Shown: positions 1-12,006 of the stretch, piece by piece | Numbering within the stretch: position 1 is the first letter of the stretch | How the letters are laid out: every line of letters starts with the position of its first letter | Origin: Hamiltosporidium tvaerminnensis | Taxonomy: Eukaryota > Microsporidia > Dubosqiidae | Assembly (NCBI GenBank): GCA_022605425.2 | Contig: JAKIMF020000011.1 | Location: forward strand, 124,001-188,000 | DNA length: 64,000 nt | Reading direction: 5' to 3' | Translations under genes and position numbers: made by a program | The notes under the pieces: model-generated | What the model was told of the DNA's origin: nothing | Seen by the model: only the letters and a program-made list of their open reading frames with translations | The model's database searches: none

Positions 1-871
1 AAGGCCTTTTATTCTGGAAATCCGAATTATTATACTGCAATATAAGGGTTTGTTTTTTTTGCATAGAAATAAAAAATTTTTCACATCTAATATGTAAATA
101 GAATAGATGACCATTCGAATTTTGCATTTTGAAAACCTACAAATATTATTCAGCATATATGTTGAATTCTTACATAAAATTAGTATTTTTTAAAAACATG
201 TATTGGTTTTGGTAGTACTTTAAAACGTAAAAAATCTAATATACGCTAGAAAAGTTTAAGAATAATACTAAAAATCTTAAAATATTCTTTTTTTTTTTTT
301 TGCAAGCATGTTTTACTGTTGATTTATTAATATATAATTATGAAGGTTAAAGACTCTTTAAATATCATTATCTGATAATATTATAAAATTATTTTATTAC
401 AAAAATTCGGAATATCACTTTTTTTTTCTTTTGATTTGAATTAAATTTTAAAAAAAAATTATATTCTCTTGATAGTAGACCTTATCCGAGTTTAAACTGT
501 GATTTGAATAACCTTATAAAGTTGGTTATGTGGAATATACATCTTAGCTATGGATCAAAAAACAAGGAGTTGATACCGAAGGCTTCTTCTAAATTCTTAT
601 CAATACACTGCTATTAACTAAAATAATTAAAAATTTCCATTATAAGGATCATCTCCTCTTTAGACTATAATTTTCCAAGGTTAAAAAATATTTTTGTTTC
701 TTTTATATTACAGCTTCAAAGACCCACATCTGTTTTTCTGCTTTTATAACCTCAATGTTGTAATAAAATTCAGGAAAACTTAGTAATATCATACTATTGT
801 CCTTCTAAGTTTCCTTTTCTTAAATTAGATCATTAATTATAAATTTAATTTAAAAATCCTACTTTCCAATT
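1..871. other. AT-rich spacer, nothing recognised
   Basis: I see no coding frame, repeat family member or structured element, only homopolymer runs such as the T-tract at 287-301. Confidence 0.5.
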
Positions 872-1027
872 TATGTAGGATTTAGCAAGACCTTAAGTTT
901 ATAAACAAATTTCATGAGAATTTAAGTTTCGCCAAAACTATATGATTTTTTTTATTTTAAATTTGATTAAAAAAAAAAATATCAGAAAATTTGTTCATTA
1001 ACTTAAGATCTTGCTAAATTCTACATA
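872..1027. repeat. Long inverted repeat (foldback), arms of about 42 bp
   Basis: The left arm (872-913, beginning TATGTAGGATTTAGCAAGA) and the right arm (985-1027, ending TCTTGCTAAATTCTACATA) are inverted copies with about four differences and one indel. They enclose a 71-bp AT-rich spacer. This could be a foldback element or MITE, or the stem of a hairpin transcript. No target-site duplication is evident at the outer ends and no second copy was seen in the window. Confidence 0.7.
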
Positions 1028-1444
1028 CAGAAAAATGATGAAGGTTAAAAAAATATTCTAAACTATTTTGCTAATTGAAATTGCAATAAAGCATTCGATT
1101 TTTGTATGTATCTCCATTTTATCATTCAATAAAAAGTGTTTTATGATGTAAGAATATTTGTAAACTGCAAAAAATCTCAGCCTTTAAAAAAAGAGAATCG
1201 TTTACTCTATTTGATCCTGCTATCATTCTGAATCACATACTATTTTGTATCCTTTTATTTTTTTCAAATATAAAAATAATTTTATTCGGAAAAAATGATT
1301 TGAATATATTTTTCATAAAGAGGGATACTTTTTAAAAAATATTAAGTGCAAATTTATTTAAAAAGAGAGGTGGATTAGTTTGATTGAATTTAAAAGTAAC
1401 TGGAGTATGTTAAAATTGATTTTTTTTCTAATTGCTAAGGCCAT

Positions 1445-2158
1445 GGTGGAGAGAGGATAACCACATTAAGACCGTGTTACTTGTAAATTATTTGATGAAA
1501 GGTATGTATCAACTAAGTGTTTTGCTTTTTTGTACAAATTACACCAATCTTTATTTTTTGGGTTCCATGGCTGTTCTAATTCCAAGAAAAGGTTCATAAA
1601 TTTTCAATGCTTTTTTTGTGTACTTTTTTAGGTTGTTATGTGACTAGATTTTAGACTGCAAATTAACTTAAGGTAAGTGTGATCTAAAAGAATAAAACAT
1701 AGTCTCAAACACCAGGTTATAAGAATTAGCGTAAAGAGATAGAAATAAATAATTTTGAAACTGTGGAGCGATGTAACATGTTATACTTTTGTTATGATAT
1801 TGCATTGTCTAAGTAGGTCTGTGTTAGTCATCAAAATATATCTTAGCGAGCATTTATTGGCTTCGGATTGGATAGAGTAAGTGAAAATCCTGCATAATCT
1901 CGAAAGGTTAAGTTCGAGCTATGTTCTACCTACAATCAAAACTTAGTAAAAGATATGGGCAAACGCTACCCAAACATTTTCCCTATTAAATAGATCATAT
2001 ATACCTTATAAATGAAAGCCTTGGAAAGGGTATCGTAAGTGGTACAGATAGTGTGGTGGGGATGCTGTCACATATGTTAAACTCAGAACTGCGTGAATGT
2101 CATCAAAAAAATTTATACTAGTGACTGTGTAAAAAAGAGGTAATGGTTTTAAATCATT
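1445..2158 (+). mobile_element. SINE-like module at the head of repeat copy A (old)
   Basis: It aligns from end to end with the 730-bp element at 19668-20397 read on its minus strand. Landmarks are GGATAACCACAT (about 1455), TATGATATTGCATTGTCTA (about 1794), AAATATATCTTAGC (about 1835) and GTTAAACTCAGAACTGCGT (about 2077). Compared with the young copy it has many C-to-T and G-to-A changes. Unlike the young copy it has no break at its 3' end and runs on into the 3.5-kb tail. Confidence 0.78.
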
Positions 2159-5100
2159 CTATGTGTTAGTTTATACAGAAATATATTTTTTTCCAAAACC
2201 GAGATAGTCTGTTATTATAAATTTGTAATATTGTTTTGTTATTTTCATTTACCGCTTATTTTTGTTTAAGTTATCTTTTCTTTTATATCTTGTTGTTCAT
2301 TGTTAAAAAAATTATTCTGATTTTGAAAGGTATGTATGGTACCATTTATCGAGCTATTAATTATTTAATGAAATAAATCTTATTAAACTGCACTGTTTTT
2401 TTTTAATTTCAATATCCAAAGTTTCTTTTATTTTACACTGCAATTTATAATTCACCTAGCATAACATATTATTCTTTTTAAACTATACGGTTTTTATTTA
2501 TACTAAATACTTTTCTTGCTTATAATTTGTATTCCATTTTATTTATCTACTGAGTTTCAGAAGAGGGCAATTTAAGGCGTGTGAAATGTGTGATATTAAT
2601 AACGCCAACAAATATTGCTTGGTTGTTCGATTCAATTCATTACACAATAATTTTTTTAAAAATTCAAAATTTAGATGTTTTATTAAAAAATATTATTTGG
2701 AATACTACGTACTTTCGCTACATAGATATGCATGGGATATAAACTTTAGTAAGTTTTTTATTCATTTTTTTGATAACTTTGTCACTTCTTCTGTATTAAG
2801 TCATACATTTTGTTCTAAATTAAATTTATAACATATTAAAAACTTGATTTGTATTTTTATTACATACTTAAAATATTGTACTTGTTGTTATCATATATTT
2901 TTTAAGTTTAACTATATTATGTTGGCTTTTAATTAAAGAAAAATATATTTTAATGGTTAAATCGTTGTTTTACATCATTAGTGGTAGATTTTAGTATCTT
3001 TTTTTGTCACGTAAGTTTATATTGTATAAAATCTGTATAGTCTTTTCTGTAATATAAACTAGTATATATTTCATATTTTATGTTCTATATGAAATTAGTA
3101 TTGTTTATAGCTGTTAAGATAAAATATTTCTTTTTTACAAAAAAAATTGTACCGTTTCAAATTTTATTTACAATTATCGAACTTTTATTCTTTTACGTGG
3201 AAAATTTTAGTTAGGTATTTATTTTATTAATGTTTTTTTAGTTTTGAATTTTCACTTATATAGAGTCGGTTAAGATAAAATTTATTTATATTCTATTTTT
3301 AATTGTTTTTTCATATTTCATGTTTTTTATTCTAATTTTCTGTTTTAAATTGTTCCTATATTTTTTATATATTTCTTTTGTTATTCCCTTACCGAGTTAT
3401 AATGGTTGCTCATGCAGCAGTTTTTCTAATTATAAAACAATTCTGGCTACTTTATTCTTGTCTTGTTTTAGTAAAGTAATACTTATTTCAAAATAAATTA
3501 TGATTTTACTATACTTTGATGTAATTTATTAATTTTATGTAATTTAATATTAATTTACCATTAAATTCTGTGATTCATATCAATATGTTATATTCGAAGG
3601 TATACGTTAGTATTTTCTTCTCTTGTATGATTTTAAGGTGTTAAGTCTAATAAGCTTATAAAATTTACCATAATTGGAATTTTTTGAGTGTAAGGTATTG
3701 ATTGCTTTTTTATGGTCATTTAGAACATTTTAACTAATAAAACCTTAACTGAATATCTTTAAATAATATTTTTTAATCTTAGTCATAATACGTTGTGTTT
3801 GAACTAAATATGGCCGTATTAAATTTGGTAAAATTGTTTCCAAAAGCTATTAATACATTGATTGAAACTTTGATCATATAGGGTATTCATACATAGCTTT
3901 GGATTTCCATATAACCTCATATTAGTTACCTTTCCTAAAATTGAGCAAACCGCTTTGTATTATATATGTATTGCTTTTTGGTTTAAAAAGAATATAGAGC
4001 TAAGTAAAAGAAAGATATCGTGCGAAAAGATATTTACATTGCATGTATAATAATTTCAAGAAAATTTATTAAAAATTTAATACTATGTAATTTGTTGAAA
4101 TAAAATGCTATTATTTAGATCTATACAGACATTAAGTTATTTTTACTAAATCATATAATTCTATTAGAGAATTTTGATATTTGATTCATCTCAATATATT
4201 CATATAAGAATTTCGTTTTAAACTATTAACTCATATTCGACCAATTTAGAACATAAATTTTTATATTTGTAAAGATATTACTAAGTTTTCTATTATTTTA
4301 TATTTTTATTTGACTTATCTTGTAGTTTGCTCTAATTATCTAAAATTTAAATTTAAAAAAATTGTATAGTACATTAATATGTCTCGAACTGATAATCTTG
4401 TTCATTTTATACTACCTCAACATTAAAACTACATTTCATTATCTGTTTCTATATTAATTGTTTGCACATTTCAATGTTTTTAATTTATGTACCCAGTTTA
4501 AATACAATTTCTATAACTATTTTATAAAAGGTATGGTTATCTATATTTTCTTAGATTTTTTAGATCTTTGACTTTCTTATGAAGCAATTCAGATTCACAC
4601 GAAAAACAAGTCAAATAAAGAATAATTTAGATAATATTTTAATTTGGTATAAATATAGAATGAATCTTTAATAAATATATTTAACTATAAGCTAAATTAA
4701 TTTAAATCATTTTTAATATTTACTTTGCTAAATAAATATAAAGTTACATACAATTCTTTACATAATTAAGAAATACCTATACTGGTGGGAATTACAAGAT
4801 ATTAATATCACTTTGATATCTAATTATATCTATAGGTGGATATAAAATCAAAAGGATTAAAACTTAGTCTTATAATTAATGGAAACAAGTATTTGTAATT
4901 CAAAAATAAAATTTCTATGATTGTGTTTGTTGGTTAAGAGATTATACTATCAAAATATCGATTTTTCTATTAAAATATAAAATGTAAGACAACTAAATAT
5001 TTAAAATCACCAAAACTATAAATAGTGTTGAGTTTTTTAATGATGTGACATCTTCTACGAGTGAGTTATGAATATCTTGGTATGAAACTTCATACCTATT

Positions 5101-5712
5101 TTATTTTAAAGAATTGAACCTAAATTGAGAGCCATAAAAACATATGCCACGATCAACTGATATAATTACTAGAATATTCAAAGCAGATTTTTATATCTTA
5201 CGGACCTAGGCTGTTTTGGGTTGAAGATTGGGCTTTGTAAGTTTAATTAAATGTATTCTTATTATGATTCAAACGATAGTGTCAAAAAGCCTAAATCTTA
5301 TTTAAAGTCGGAGGTACACGTTAGTGAATGAATTCACTTAGAATATATTGCTAGATAACCTACCAATATCATTAACTTTAATTGCAATTACAATAAGCCA
5401 AAGGCAGAAAGCTTTTTATGGAACGCAATTGCTAATTTTAAAAGAGTCGGTGTGGAGATGTACACATAAAGCAAAAAAGATAAATTAATGTGCTTTGATT
5501 TATAGGTATACTTTTCTAAAAACTAATAACTTTTAATTAATTTTGATAACAACACGTTATTCTTGTCAATTATATTGACCAATTTCTCTTAAACATATAT
5601 AAAAATTTATTTGTCTTTTATGATATATGATTGAAGTGTAGGCTCTAACATATAGTTGTATTATTTTTGAATAAATGTGTTTTTTCTTTTTTTTAGCGAA
5701 AAGTTTACATAT
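1445..5712 (+). repeat. Long repeat, copy A (full length, about 4.27 kb)
   Basis: The copy starts with GGTGGAGAGAGGATAACCAC, the same 5' end as the SINE-like element, and aligns with it to about 2158. It then continues, colinear with copy D, through a conserved block at 3629-3925 and ends just after AATAAATGTGT (5670-5680). No similarity to copy D is seen upstream of GGTGG, so this is a real left boundary. No long ORF survives. It may be a retroelement with a transduced 3' tail or a duplicated heterochromatic unit. No flanking direct repeat was found. Confidence 0.75.
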
Positions 5713-6250
5713 TGATGAAATTACATGTCGGTGGCATAAATGGGACAATACCACCGTATATATATATGGATGATGCACTTTAAATCAATGAGCAGAAAAG
5801 AAGCTAACCTTGGTCCCCTCGGACTAAATGGTAAAGTGCGGAGGCACTAAAACCTTTTATTAAATTTATTGATAGGATTATGTTATGCTAAAGTACTAGC
5901 CTACAAAGCGCTGACGAAATATACCGAGTCATGCGGAATCGGAATGAATTTGATGTGGTTCTTTCGCGTGTGTTAAGTGAATGGAGTTCTGGTATGTCTA
6001 GAAATCTTCAATCTTTTTAAATAAAATTATCTATATCCAAACCCTGCTTGGAATAAATAGAAGCTATAATTAAGTTTGGTGATGATAAATAGGTGTAAAG
6101 ACATTACGAAAATATAATTAATTCGAAAAAAAAAAATGAAGTGTTGCGGTGGTAAAGAATTTCGAATTTAAGAAGTTCGGAACATGAAAAGATAATTAAA
6201 GCTTACTGCTACCTTAGAAAGAGACTTTACAAACTTTCGCTGTTTTACAC
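5713..6250. other. GC-richer island after repeat copy A, origin unknown
   Basis: The stretch has small stems such as GGTGG/CCACC (5732-5756) and GTGCGGAGGCAC (5837-5848). It also has two short protein-like frames around 5870-6020, for example LCYAKVLAYKALTKYTESCG. It stands out from its AT-rich flanks. It matches neither the SINE-like element nor the LINE convincingly and is probably the remnant of another mobile element. Confidence 0.3.
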
Positions 6251-8199
6251 CAGATATTATTTGTTATATAGCGAAGTGTAGTATATTAATAAAAAATTAT
6301 TCAAGATTTTTCTTTTGGAATTAGAAAAAAAATGTAGAAAGTGAAATAATTTATTAAAGTTTGGCATTTTATTATATTTTTATTCTATTCCATCATATTT
6401 TTATTTCTTAATTTCAGAAATTTTATTTCTCACATTCTCATAAATTATTTCTGAATTTTTTAAATTTTTTCTACTTTTTTTTCTTAATTTTTATTTCTTA
6501 GTTCTTGTAATTTTTAATTTTTTAATTTTGAAATTAATTTCTTTATAAATCTTTTTTCTTTTTAAAAAAAATTCTGATTTAAGTAGTTCAAATGAGACAA
6601 AGTTTAAATCATACAAGTAAAAGTAAAAATTTAAAAATTGAAGAAATAAAGAGTTTATTGAAATATAATTGCTGTTAAAGGATTTTCTTTCTCTATTTTT
6701 TCTTTTATTTTACTATACACATACTAAAGAAATTTAAAAAGGAAATACAATTTAAGAAAAATAGAAAAATTGTATTCCTAATATTCATGGCAAATTATCT
6801 AAGAAAAATATTTCTAAAGTCTTATTAAAATATTAAAACACCTCTTTTTTCTTAAATTGAAAGATTTCAGAAAGTTAAAGAAAGCCTTCTATAAAATACC
6901 ACAACAGAATGGCATTATTTGTTATACATATATCAAAGATTATAGGAGTAGAGAAGTTGAGGTTCTGTTTTATAAATCTACTTTTTTTCTAGGTTCATAT
7001 TTTATTTAGATTCTGTTTTATGTAGATATGTTTTATCACGTTGTTCTTATTGCGTAATTCAGAGGTCTGTTCACTAAAAATAATCTACTTTTCTTGTCTT
7101 AAATAATTCGATCTGTATTTCAATGGGTTTAAAATGATTATTTTATAATATATTTGTAGTAAATCTATTTTTTTACATTTTTGATTTAAAAATATTACGA
7201 TTGATATATGAAACTAATAAAAATTATAAAAAAATGCAAAAATTAAAAAAAAAATAATAACATTTAAATTTTCAAATATTTTAGAAAGAAAAGAAAAGAA
7301 ATTGATATTATAATTCATTTAAAGACATTTATATATAAATATTAAGGCTTGAAATAACTAAAAAAACTATTCTCTGAAATTATTCTAACAAAAAATAAGC
7401 AAAAATTAAAATTTGATGTTTTATGAAGACAAAAAGAGCGGAATGCGGAATTGGTTAACTTAAACCTCTACTTTGGGTTTGCTTTGGGATTAAAAAAGGT
7501 TTTTTAGCGCATTTTTAAATGTATAGTAGAACTTGTATTGAAATATCGTGTGCAGTGTATTGATGCAGAATATTTGGGAATTGTACTTCTTAAGTATTGC
7601 ACGAAGAAATGTTTTGTTAACTAAACTTAGAAATTTCACGAAGTGGGTATTATGGTCTATTCTTTTTTCTTCGTTACTTCATGGGGTTAAAATTTTAGTT
7701 CAACTAATTCTTATTTGTACTTTTATGTTTTTTTCAAAGAAAAAATAAATTGTGAATAGATTTTCTGAAGTAAGTTCAACCTGTACTTTTATTTTTAATT
7801 TCTATTTAGATGTTTTTTTTTATAAACAATATATCAAAGTACGTGAAAACTTATTTTATTCAGATAAAATAAAAGAAAGTTGAATATAAATTTTAAAAAT
7901 TAAAGAATTTGCTGTTAAAAAATGAGCTTTGTATAGAGCACTATTTTCTTTTTTTAAGAAATTTAATAAAAAATAATGTATCAATTATTTTTGTTTTAAT
8001 AGAAATTTGGCTGTAATGTTATTCTAAGACATACTTTAATAATTGCTTCACTATAAAACATGTGCATTGATCATTTTTTAGGTTGGTAGTAATATCACAT
8101 TAAATTTAGGTTCAATAAGATGAAAATATCTAAGTAGGAGTTCTGCTGATGTCACAAATCATAAATAAAAAATTTTACTATAAGCTTTAAATACAATAT
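6251..8199. other. AT-rich spacer between copy A and the old LINE
   Basis: A T-rich low-complexity stretch (about 6350-6560) has a weak counterpart at about 16250-16400, downstream of copy B. A 66-codon frame at 7548-7748 is hydrophobic and motif-free, and I do not accept it as a gene. Nothing else is recognised. Confidence 0.4.
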
Positions 8200-8366
8200 A
8201 TGTTTAAGGTTCAATGGATATCACGATACAAAAAATTTTAATCTGCGCATGCATGAAATCTTTTTAGGTTAGGATTCCTGCCGGTTCTAAGTACTACTAG
8301 GATTTAGCGTCGGTTTCGAATCCAAAAAAGATTTTGCAGGTATATGTACGCTGCAAATTAGTTAAT

Positions 8367-8660
8367 ATGGAAAGTTCCGAAGGATCGAAAGCTTTTGACG
8401 AAATAGAAAAACAAAGAATAAAATTTGTGATCTGGAATGGAATCAAAGGTTTTCCTATCCAAAATTAGAAAGGTGATAATTGATGAAACCCAAACTATTA
8501 TGTACATAATAAGCTTCTTTAGAATGAGCAATAAAAGTACGGGAAAAAACCCAAATCATCTTCGATCTTATTGCAACAATTGTAGAAGATTATTTAGCAG
8601 AGAAAAGCGAAAAATATTTGCAAGGTGTTACTTAAGAGAAAAGAAGAGCCAGTAAAAGTA
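8367..8660 (+). pseudogene. LINE ORF1 remnant
   Basis: From 8437 the sequence reads as an open frame of 72 codons containing STGKNPNHLRSYCNNCRR. This matches KGTGKNLNDPRTYCNSCKR of the intact ORF1 (residues 57-75) and keeps the second Cys pair. The first Cys pair is lost: the aligned codons carry stops in the ORF1 frame. The leader just upstream and the ATG at 8367 also align with the intact copy. The remainder of ORF1 (to about 9240) can be followed only in short pieces. Confidence 0.75.
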
Positions 8661-9239
8661 ACAGACCCAGAAATCACTAAAAAGACAGTGGGAAAAGCTG
8701 TATAAATAATAAAAGTCCTCAAAATCTATGAGAAGAATTTGGTACGGATATATCCGAAAATAGTTACACGAGGGTGCGATAGCACAAGTTTAATCTAGGA
8801 ATCTTTGTTTCCAATCAATAAATATATTTTTTTATGCTTTACGAGCATTAGAAGGAATAGAAAATTGATATATAGCCTATCTTTGAGATCCATTGATTAA
8901 TAAATTAAAATATGTGATAAATTAAGATTTTCTGAGATAAAAACATTCGAGCCTAATATAAATAATAAATTTAAAAATGATGTATTGATATTTTTTATTA
9001 CTAACCGCGCACCTATTAAGAGAGAGTCCTGGATCAGATAATAGAAGAAACCTTATTTGACTACACTTAAAGGAATAATGGAAAACATTTTTGAACAAAT
9101 TAGAAATTTAAAGTTAAAAAAATTGAAGTAAGATTATATAATTTCAAAGGTAGAACTTGTGAGTTTTTGGAAAACGCTAATATAAGAAGCAGAAATATTA
9201 TCTCGGGTCAAAAAATATTAATAAAATTGCTTTTCAAAA

Positions 9240-11925
9240 TATTGGTCGTATTTCTAATATACAAATTAAAAAAAATTAATTATTAGATGTAAAAAATTTT
9301 GGCACAGATGCATTGGCTGAAAAGTGGCGATATACGTTAGAAAATTAAAATCCAGATTATATGGTAATTATCTGTAAGACATCTAAAAAAAATAATAAAA
9401 CACGGTTTCTAATTCCGAGGAAATGTTGGTGTTATCGGAAAAATCAATTTAATATAGTATAATTAAAGATTTGACTAAATTCGGTGTTTGTATCAAGGTA
9501 CAAAAATATATTCTAATTTTCCTTTACAAGTCACGTTTAAATAATGCATTACATTTACGTAAGGCTAAGATAAGAAAATTTGCTGATATGAAGATATTAA
9601 GCTAAGGGGCTACAATCTGGATAATGCAGTAGCATACGAATAATTTGTTCTCGACAAGCACGTAGAGTTCGGATCGTATGAAATGAAAATATATTCTTTT
9701 ACTTTTTAAGCACTAGAATAATGTTCTACCCTAGCATATGTACTTTTCAAAATTTAAGGTACGACCGGAACTTCATAAAATTAAAATTTTTATCACAAAC
9801 TGATAAATGTGTTTTTGAATAGAGCTAATTTTACATTAAATTCTATGTTTAATATCAATTAATTAAAAGATAAGACGCTAAAAAAACCTTTAAGCAATAA
9901 AATTTAAGTTTTAACTTCTAGAAATGAATTCTGTTGAATAAATTACCGAATAAAGAAAAACTCGAATTATTGCAAGATATTTAAGTTGAAGCTTCGAAGA
10001 GTTTGCAAATAAAAAGACAAGTTTCTCATAAACTGCACAACCTTATCATAGCTAATTTAAAAAGAAATTGAACGAGCTGTGAGAACGATAACTGACTTTA
10101 ATTTTAAAGAAATTTAAGAGTTGATCGAAAAAATGAAAGGAAGATTAGTTATTTAGATAAAGCCAATTCTAATATTAGAATTCAAATCCGGTTAACGATT
10201 TGGTTTAGTAAGGTTTTTCAATGTAGTAAAAAAAGAACGCGTGTGTTGGTAAATAAATACGAAGATTATGGTTCAGTAGTGAGTAACAATAATTCAGTAT
10301 TCTGTTGACACTATATAAAGATAAACTTAAAAAATATAATGACAGTCTTAATTATTATCAAAGCGATAAAGAAGATAGTTTAGTTAGTATAATCTTATGT
10401 TAAATTTGAAAGGGGAAATAAAGCCACTACGGCCAATTAAGTCTGGGTGATTTTAGAGAGAATAAATGCACATTTATAAACATGTTCATAGATATATTTC
10501 TTTCATTTAAATAATTATTTTAATTCTTTTATTTTTTTGCGAGAAGTAACAAAGGCATGAAAACTAAATACGATGACAGCGATAAAAAAGAGAAATAAAT
10601 TATACAGGAATCTCGCACTAATGAAAAAACTTGTAAATTGTTTGAAAAGAGCGTATTTATAAAATTCGAGTTCGTTTTATAAAAGAAAAAAACTGGTTAC
10701 ACACGGAATAACTCAGCTTTTACTAATAGCTCAGATAGAACATATTTTAGAAAGTAGTAGTGATATTTTTCGTAACGATCGATAAGAAATCAGCTTATGA
10801 ATCGGGCTATAGCAACGCTTATATAAGAAGCTCATGTTGTATCAAGATTTTACCGCGAATAATACTCTATTGATTGCGGAATTACTTCAGAATAATTTAT
10901 ATTTATTGATAGAGTATAATCTGAAAACAAAATTTACTACTTTTTGCAAAGAGTTACCGCAAAGACCTGGGATATTCTTAAGTTAGTTCAATATTGTCTT
11001 TGATTATTTGATTTTCTATGTCTCTTCTCATCTGAGGAATAATATATTTAGGTAATTAGAAGATGTTTTGCTTTATTGTAGTAGTTTGGAACGGATTAAG
11101 AAGAATATCAGATGCATTTAAAGCCCTTCATCTAATAATGCATATATTTTGAAAGAAAAGAACTACTCTTATAATTGCTGAAATATGATTAAAATATTTA
11201 TTAATAATATTAGTGTTGAAAACCAATGCCTTTTCAAGTATCTTAGATATCCCTTTTTTTAAAAGGCGTTGATACGAATTTTACTGTCAGACAACCAAGA
11301 AAAAAGGCTTTAAAAGCTGCAATTGTATTAATAAATATCTTCTGAGAAAAAAGGCGAAAATGACTGCAAAATCTTCTAAACTCGGGTTGAGAGGCTATGT
11401 TGGGTATGTTAGACTTATATTAGATTATCAATTCTTAATTTTATCGGCTCATAACACGTTTTTCCTAGCAACGGAGAGAATTGAGATGTGTCTTGAAGTA
11501 CTGTTTGAGGATATTTTATAATAAACCCAGTATTTTTCCATATGCTCTACTACTATAGAAACAACTTAGAAAGATCAGTGCGTCACAATCTTTCCCTTGG
11601 CTTTAAATTTATATATGAAAAAAAATTAATATTCTTAAGGAATTAATGGAAGATAATACTAAAATTATTGTTAGATTAAAACTACATCTAATATTATTTT
11701 AATAATACTAAAGTGATTCCTAAGAAAATGTTGATGGAATTTAATAAGCTTGATTTCTAGATAACAAAAGAATATTCAAATATATCAACATCGTGCGTTA
11801 TTATGATGTAAAGAGAATTACTAATTGTGGCTTTAAGGCATTCATGGAATATGTAAGAGGACAAAATAGGATGATTTTGACGCTGTGATTCGTTTTCTCA
11901 GAAAGAAAGACTGAAAATTACTATT
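9240..11925 (+). pseudogene. LINE ORF2 remnant (endonuclease and reverse transcriptase)
   Basis: This is the decayed counterpart of 59084-61821. The endonuclease is recognisable at 9300-9335 (DALAEKWR aligned with ILALAETWR) and at 9600-9740 (the GDYN to TYK region). Around 9420-9500 the copy has one nucleotide more than the intact LINE and reads FGVCIK in the frame that matches FGICIK, so it documents the ancestral reading frame. In the reverse transcriptase, motif A reads IDKKSAYE (near 10775-10798), so the second acidic residue is changed. Motif B reads LPQRPGIF (near 10950-10975). No YADD survives. The copy is not functional. Confidence 0.8.
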
Positions 11926-11930
11926 TTTTA

Positions 11931-11954
11931 TGTTGTTATCATGCTCTACTAACA
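11931..11954 (+). other. 3' UTR hairpin of the old LINE copy
   Basis: TGTTGTTA, loop TCATGCTC and TACTAACA correspond to the stem-loop at 61822-61845. The right arm is unchanged. The left arm has two substitutions, and the loop length of 8 nt is preserved. Confidence 0.6.
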
Positions 11955-12006
11955 TGGAATGTTTCTAATTTGTTTAATAATACGAAATTTGAGTTTTAAA
12001 TAAAGC

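Larger units (their letters stand above)
8200..12006 (+). mobile_element. Old, heavily mutated copy of the same LINE
   Basis: The stretch aligns along its length with the LINE at 58.1-61.9 kb, in the same order and orientation. Aligned parts are the leader with CGAATCC and an ATG at 8367, the ORF1 zinc ribbon at about 8524-8620, the endonuclease at about 9300-9780, the reverse transcriptase at about 10780-11050, and the 3' hairpin at 11931-11954. It ends in AAATAAAGCT near 12006. Stops and indels occur throughout. Compared with the intact copy it has shifted towards A and T. Repeat copy B begins directly after its 3' end. The left limit is approximate. Confidence 0.85.

Noticed and set aside
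3629-3890. Conserved antisense reading frame in repeat copies A-D (minus strand, ending in LTP-stop), plus an MINV... frame
   Set aside because: The frame looks shared, but differences among copies A-D fall evenly on codon positions 1, 2 and 3 (about 11, 9 and 10 over 39 codons), copies E and F break it, and copy A has a stop. DNA-level homology explains it.
8290-8335. tRNA gene suggested by GGTTTCGAATCC
   Set aside because: The string lies in the decayed LINE leader, aligns with 58130-58150 of the intact LINE, and has no acceptor or anticodon arms around it.
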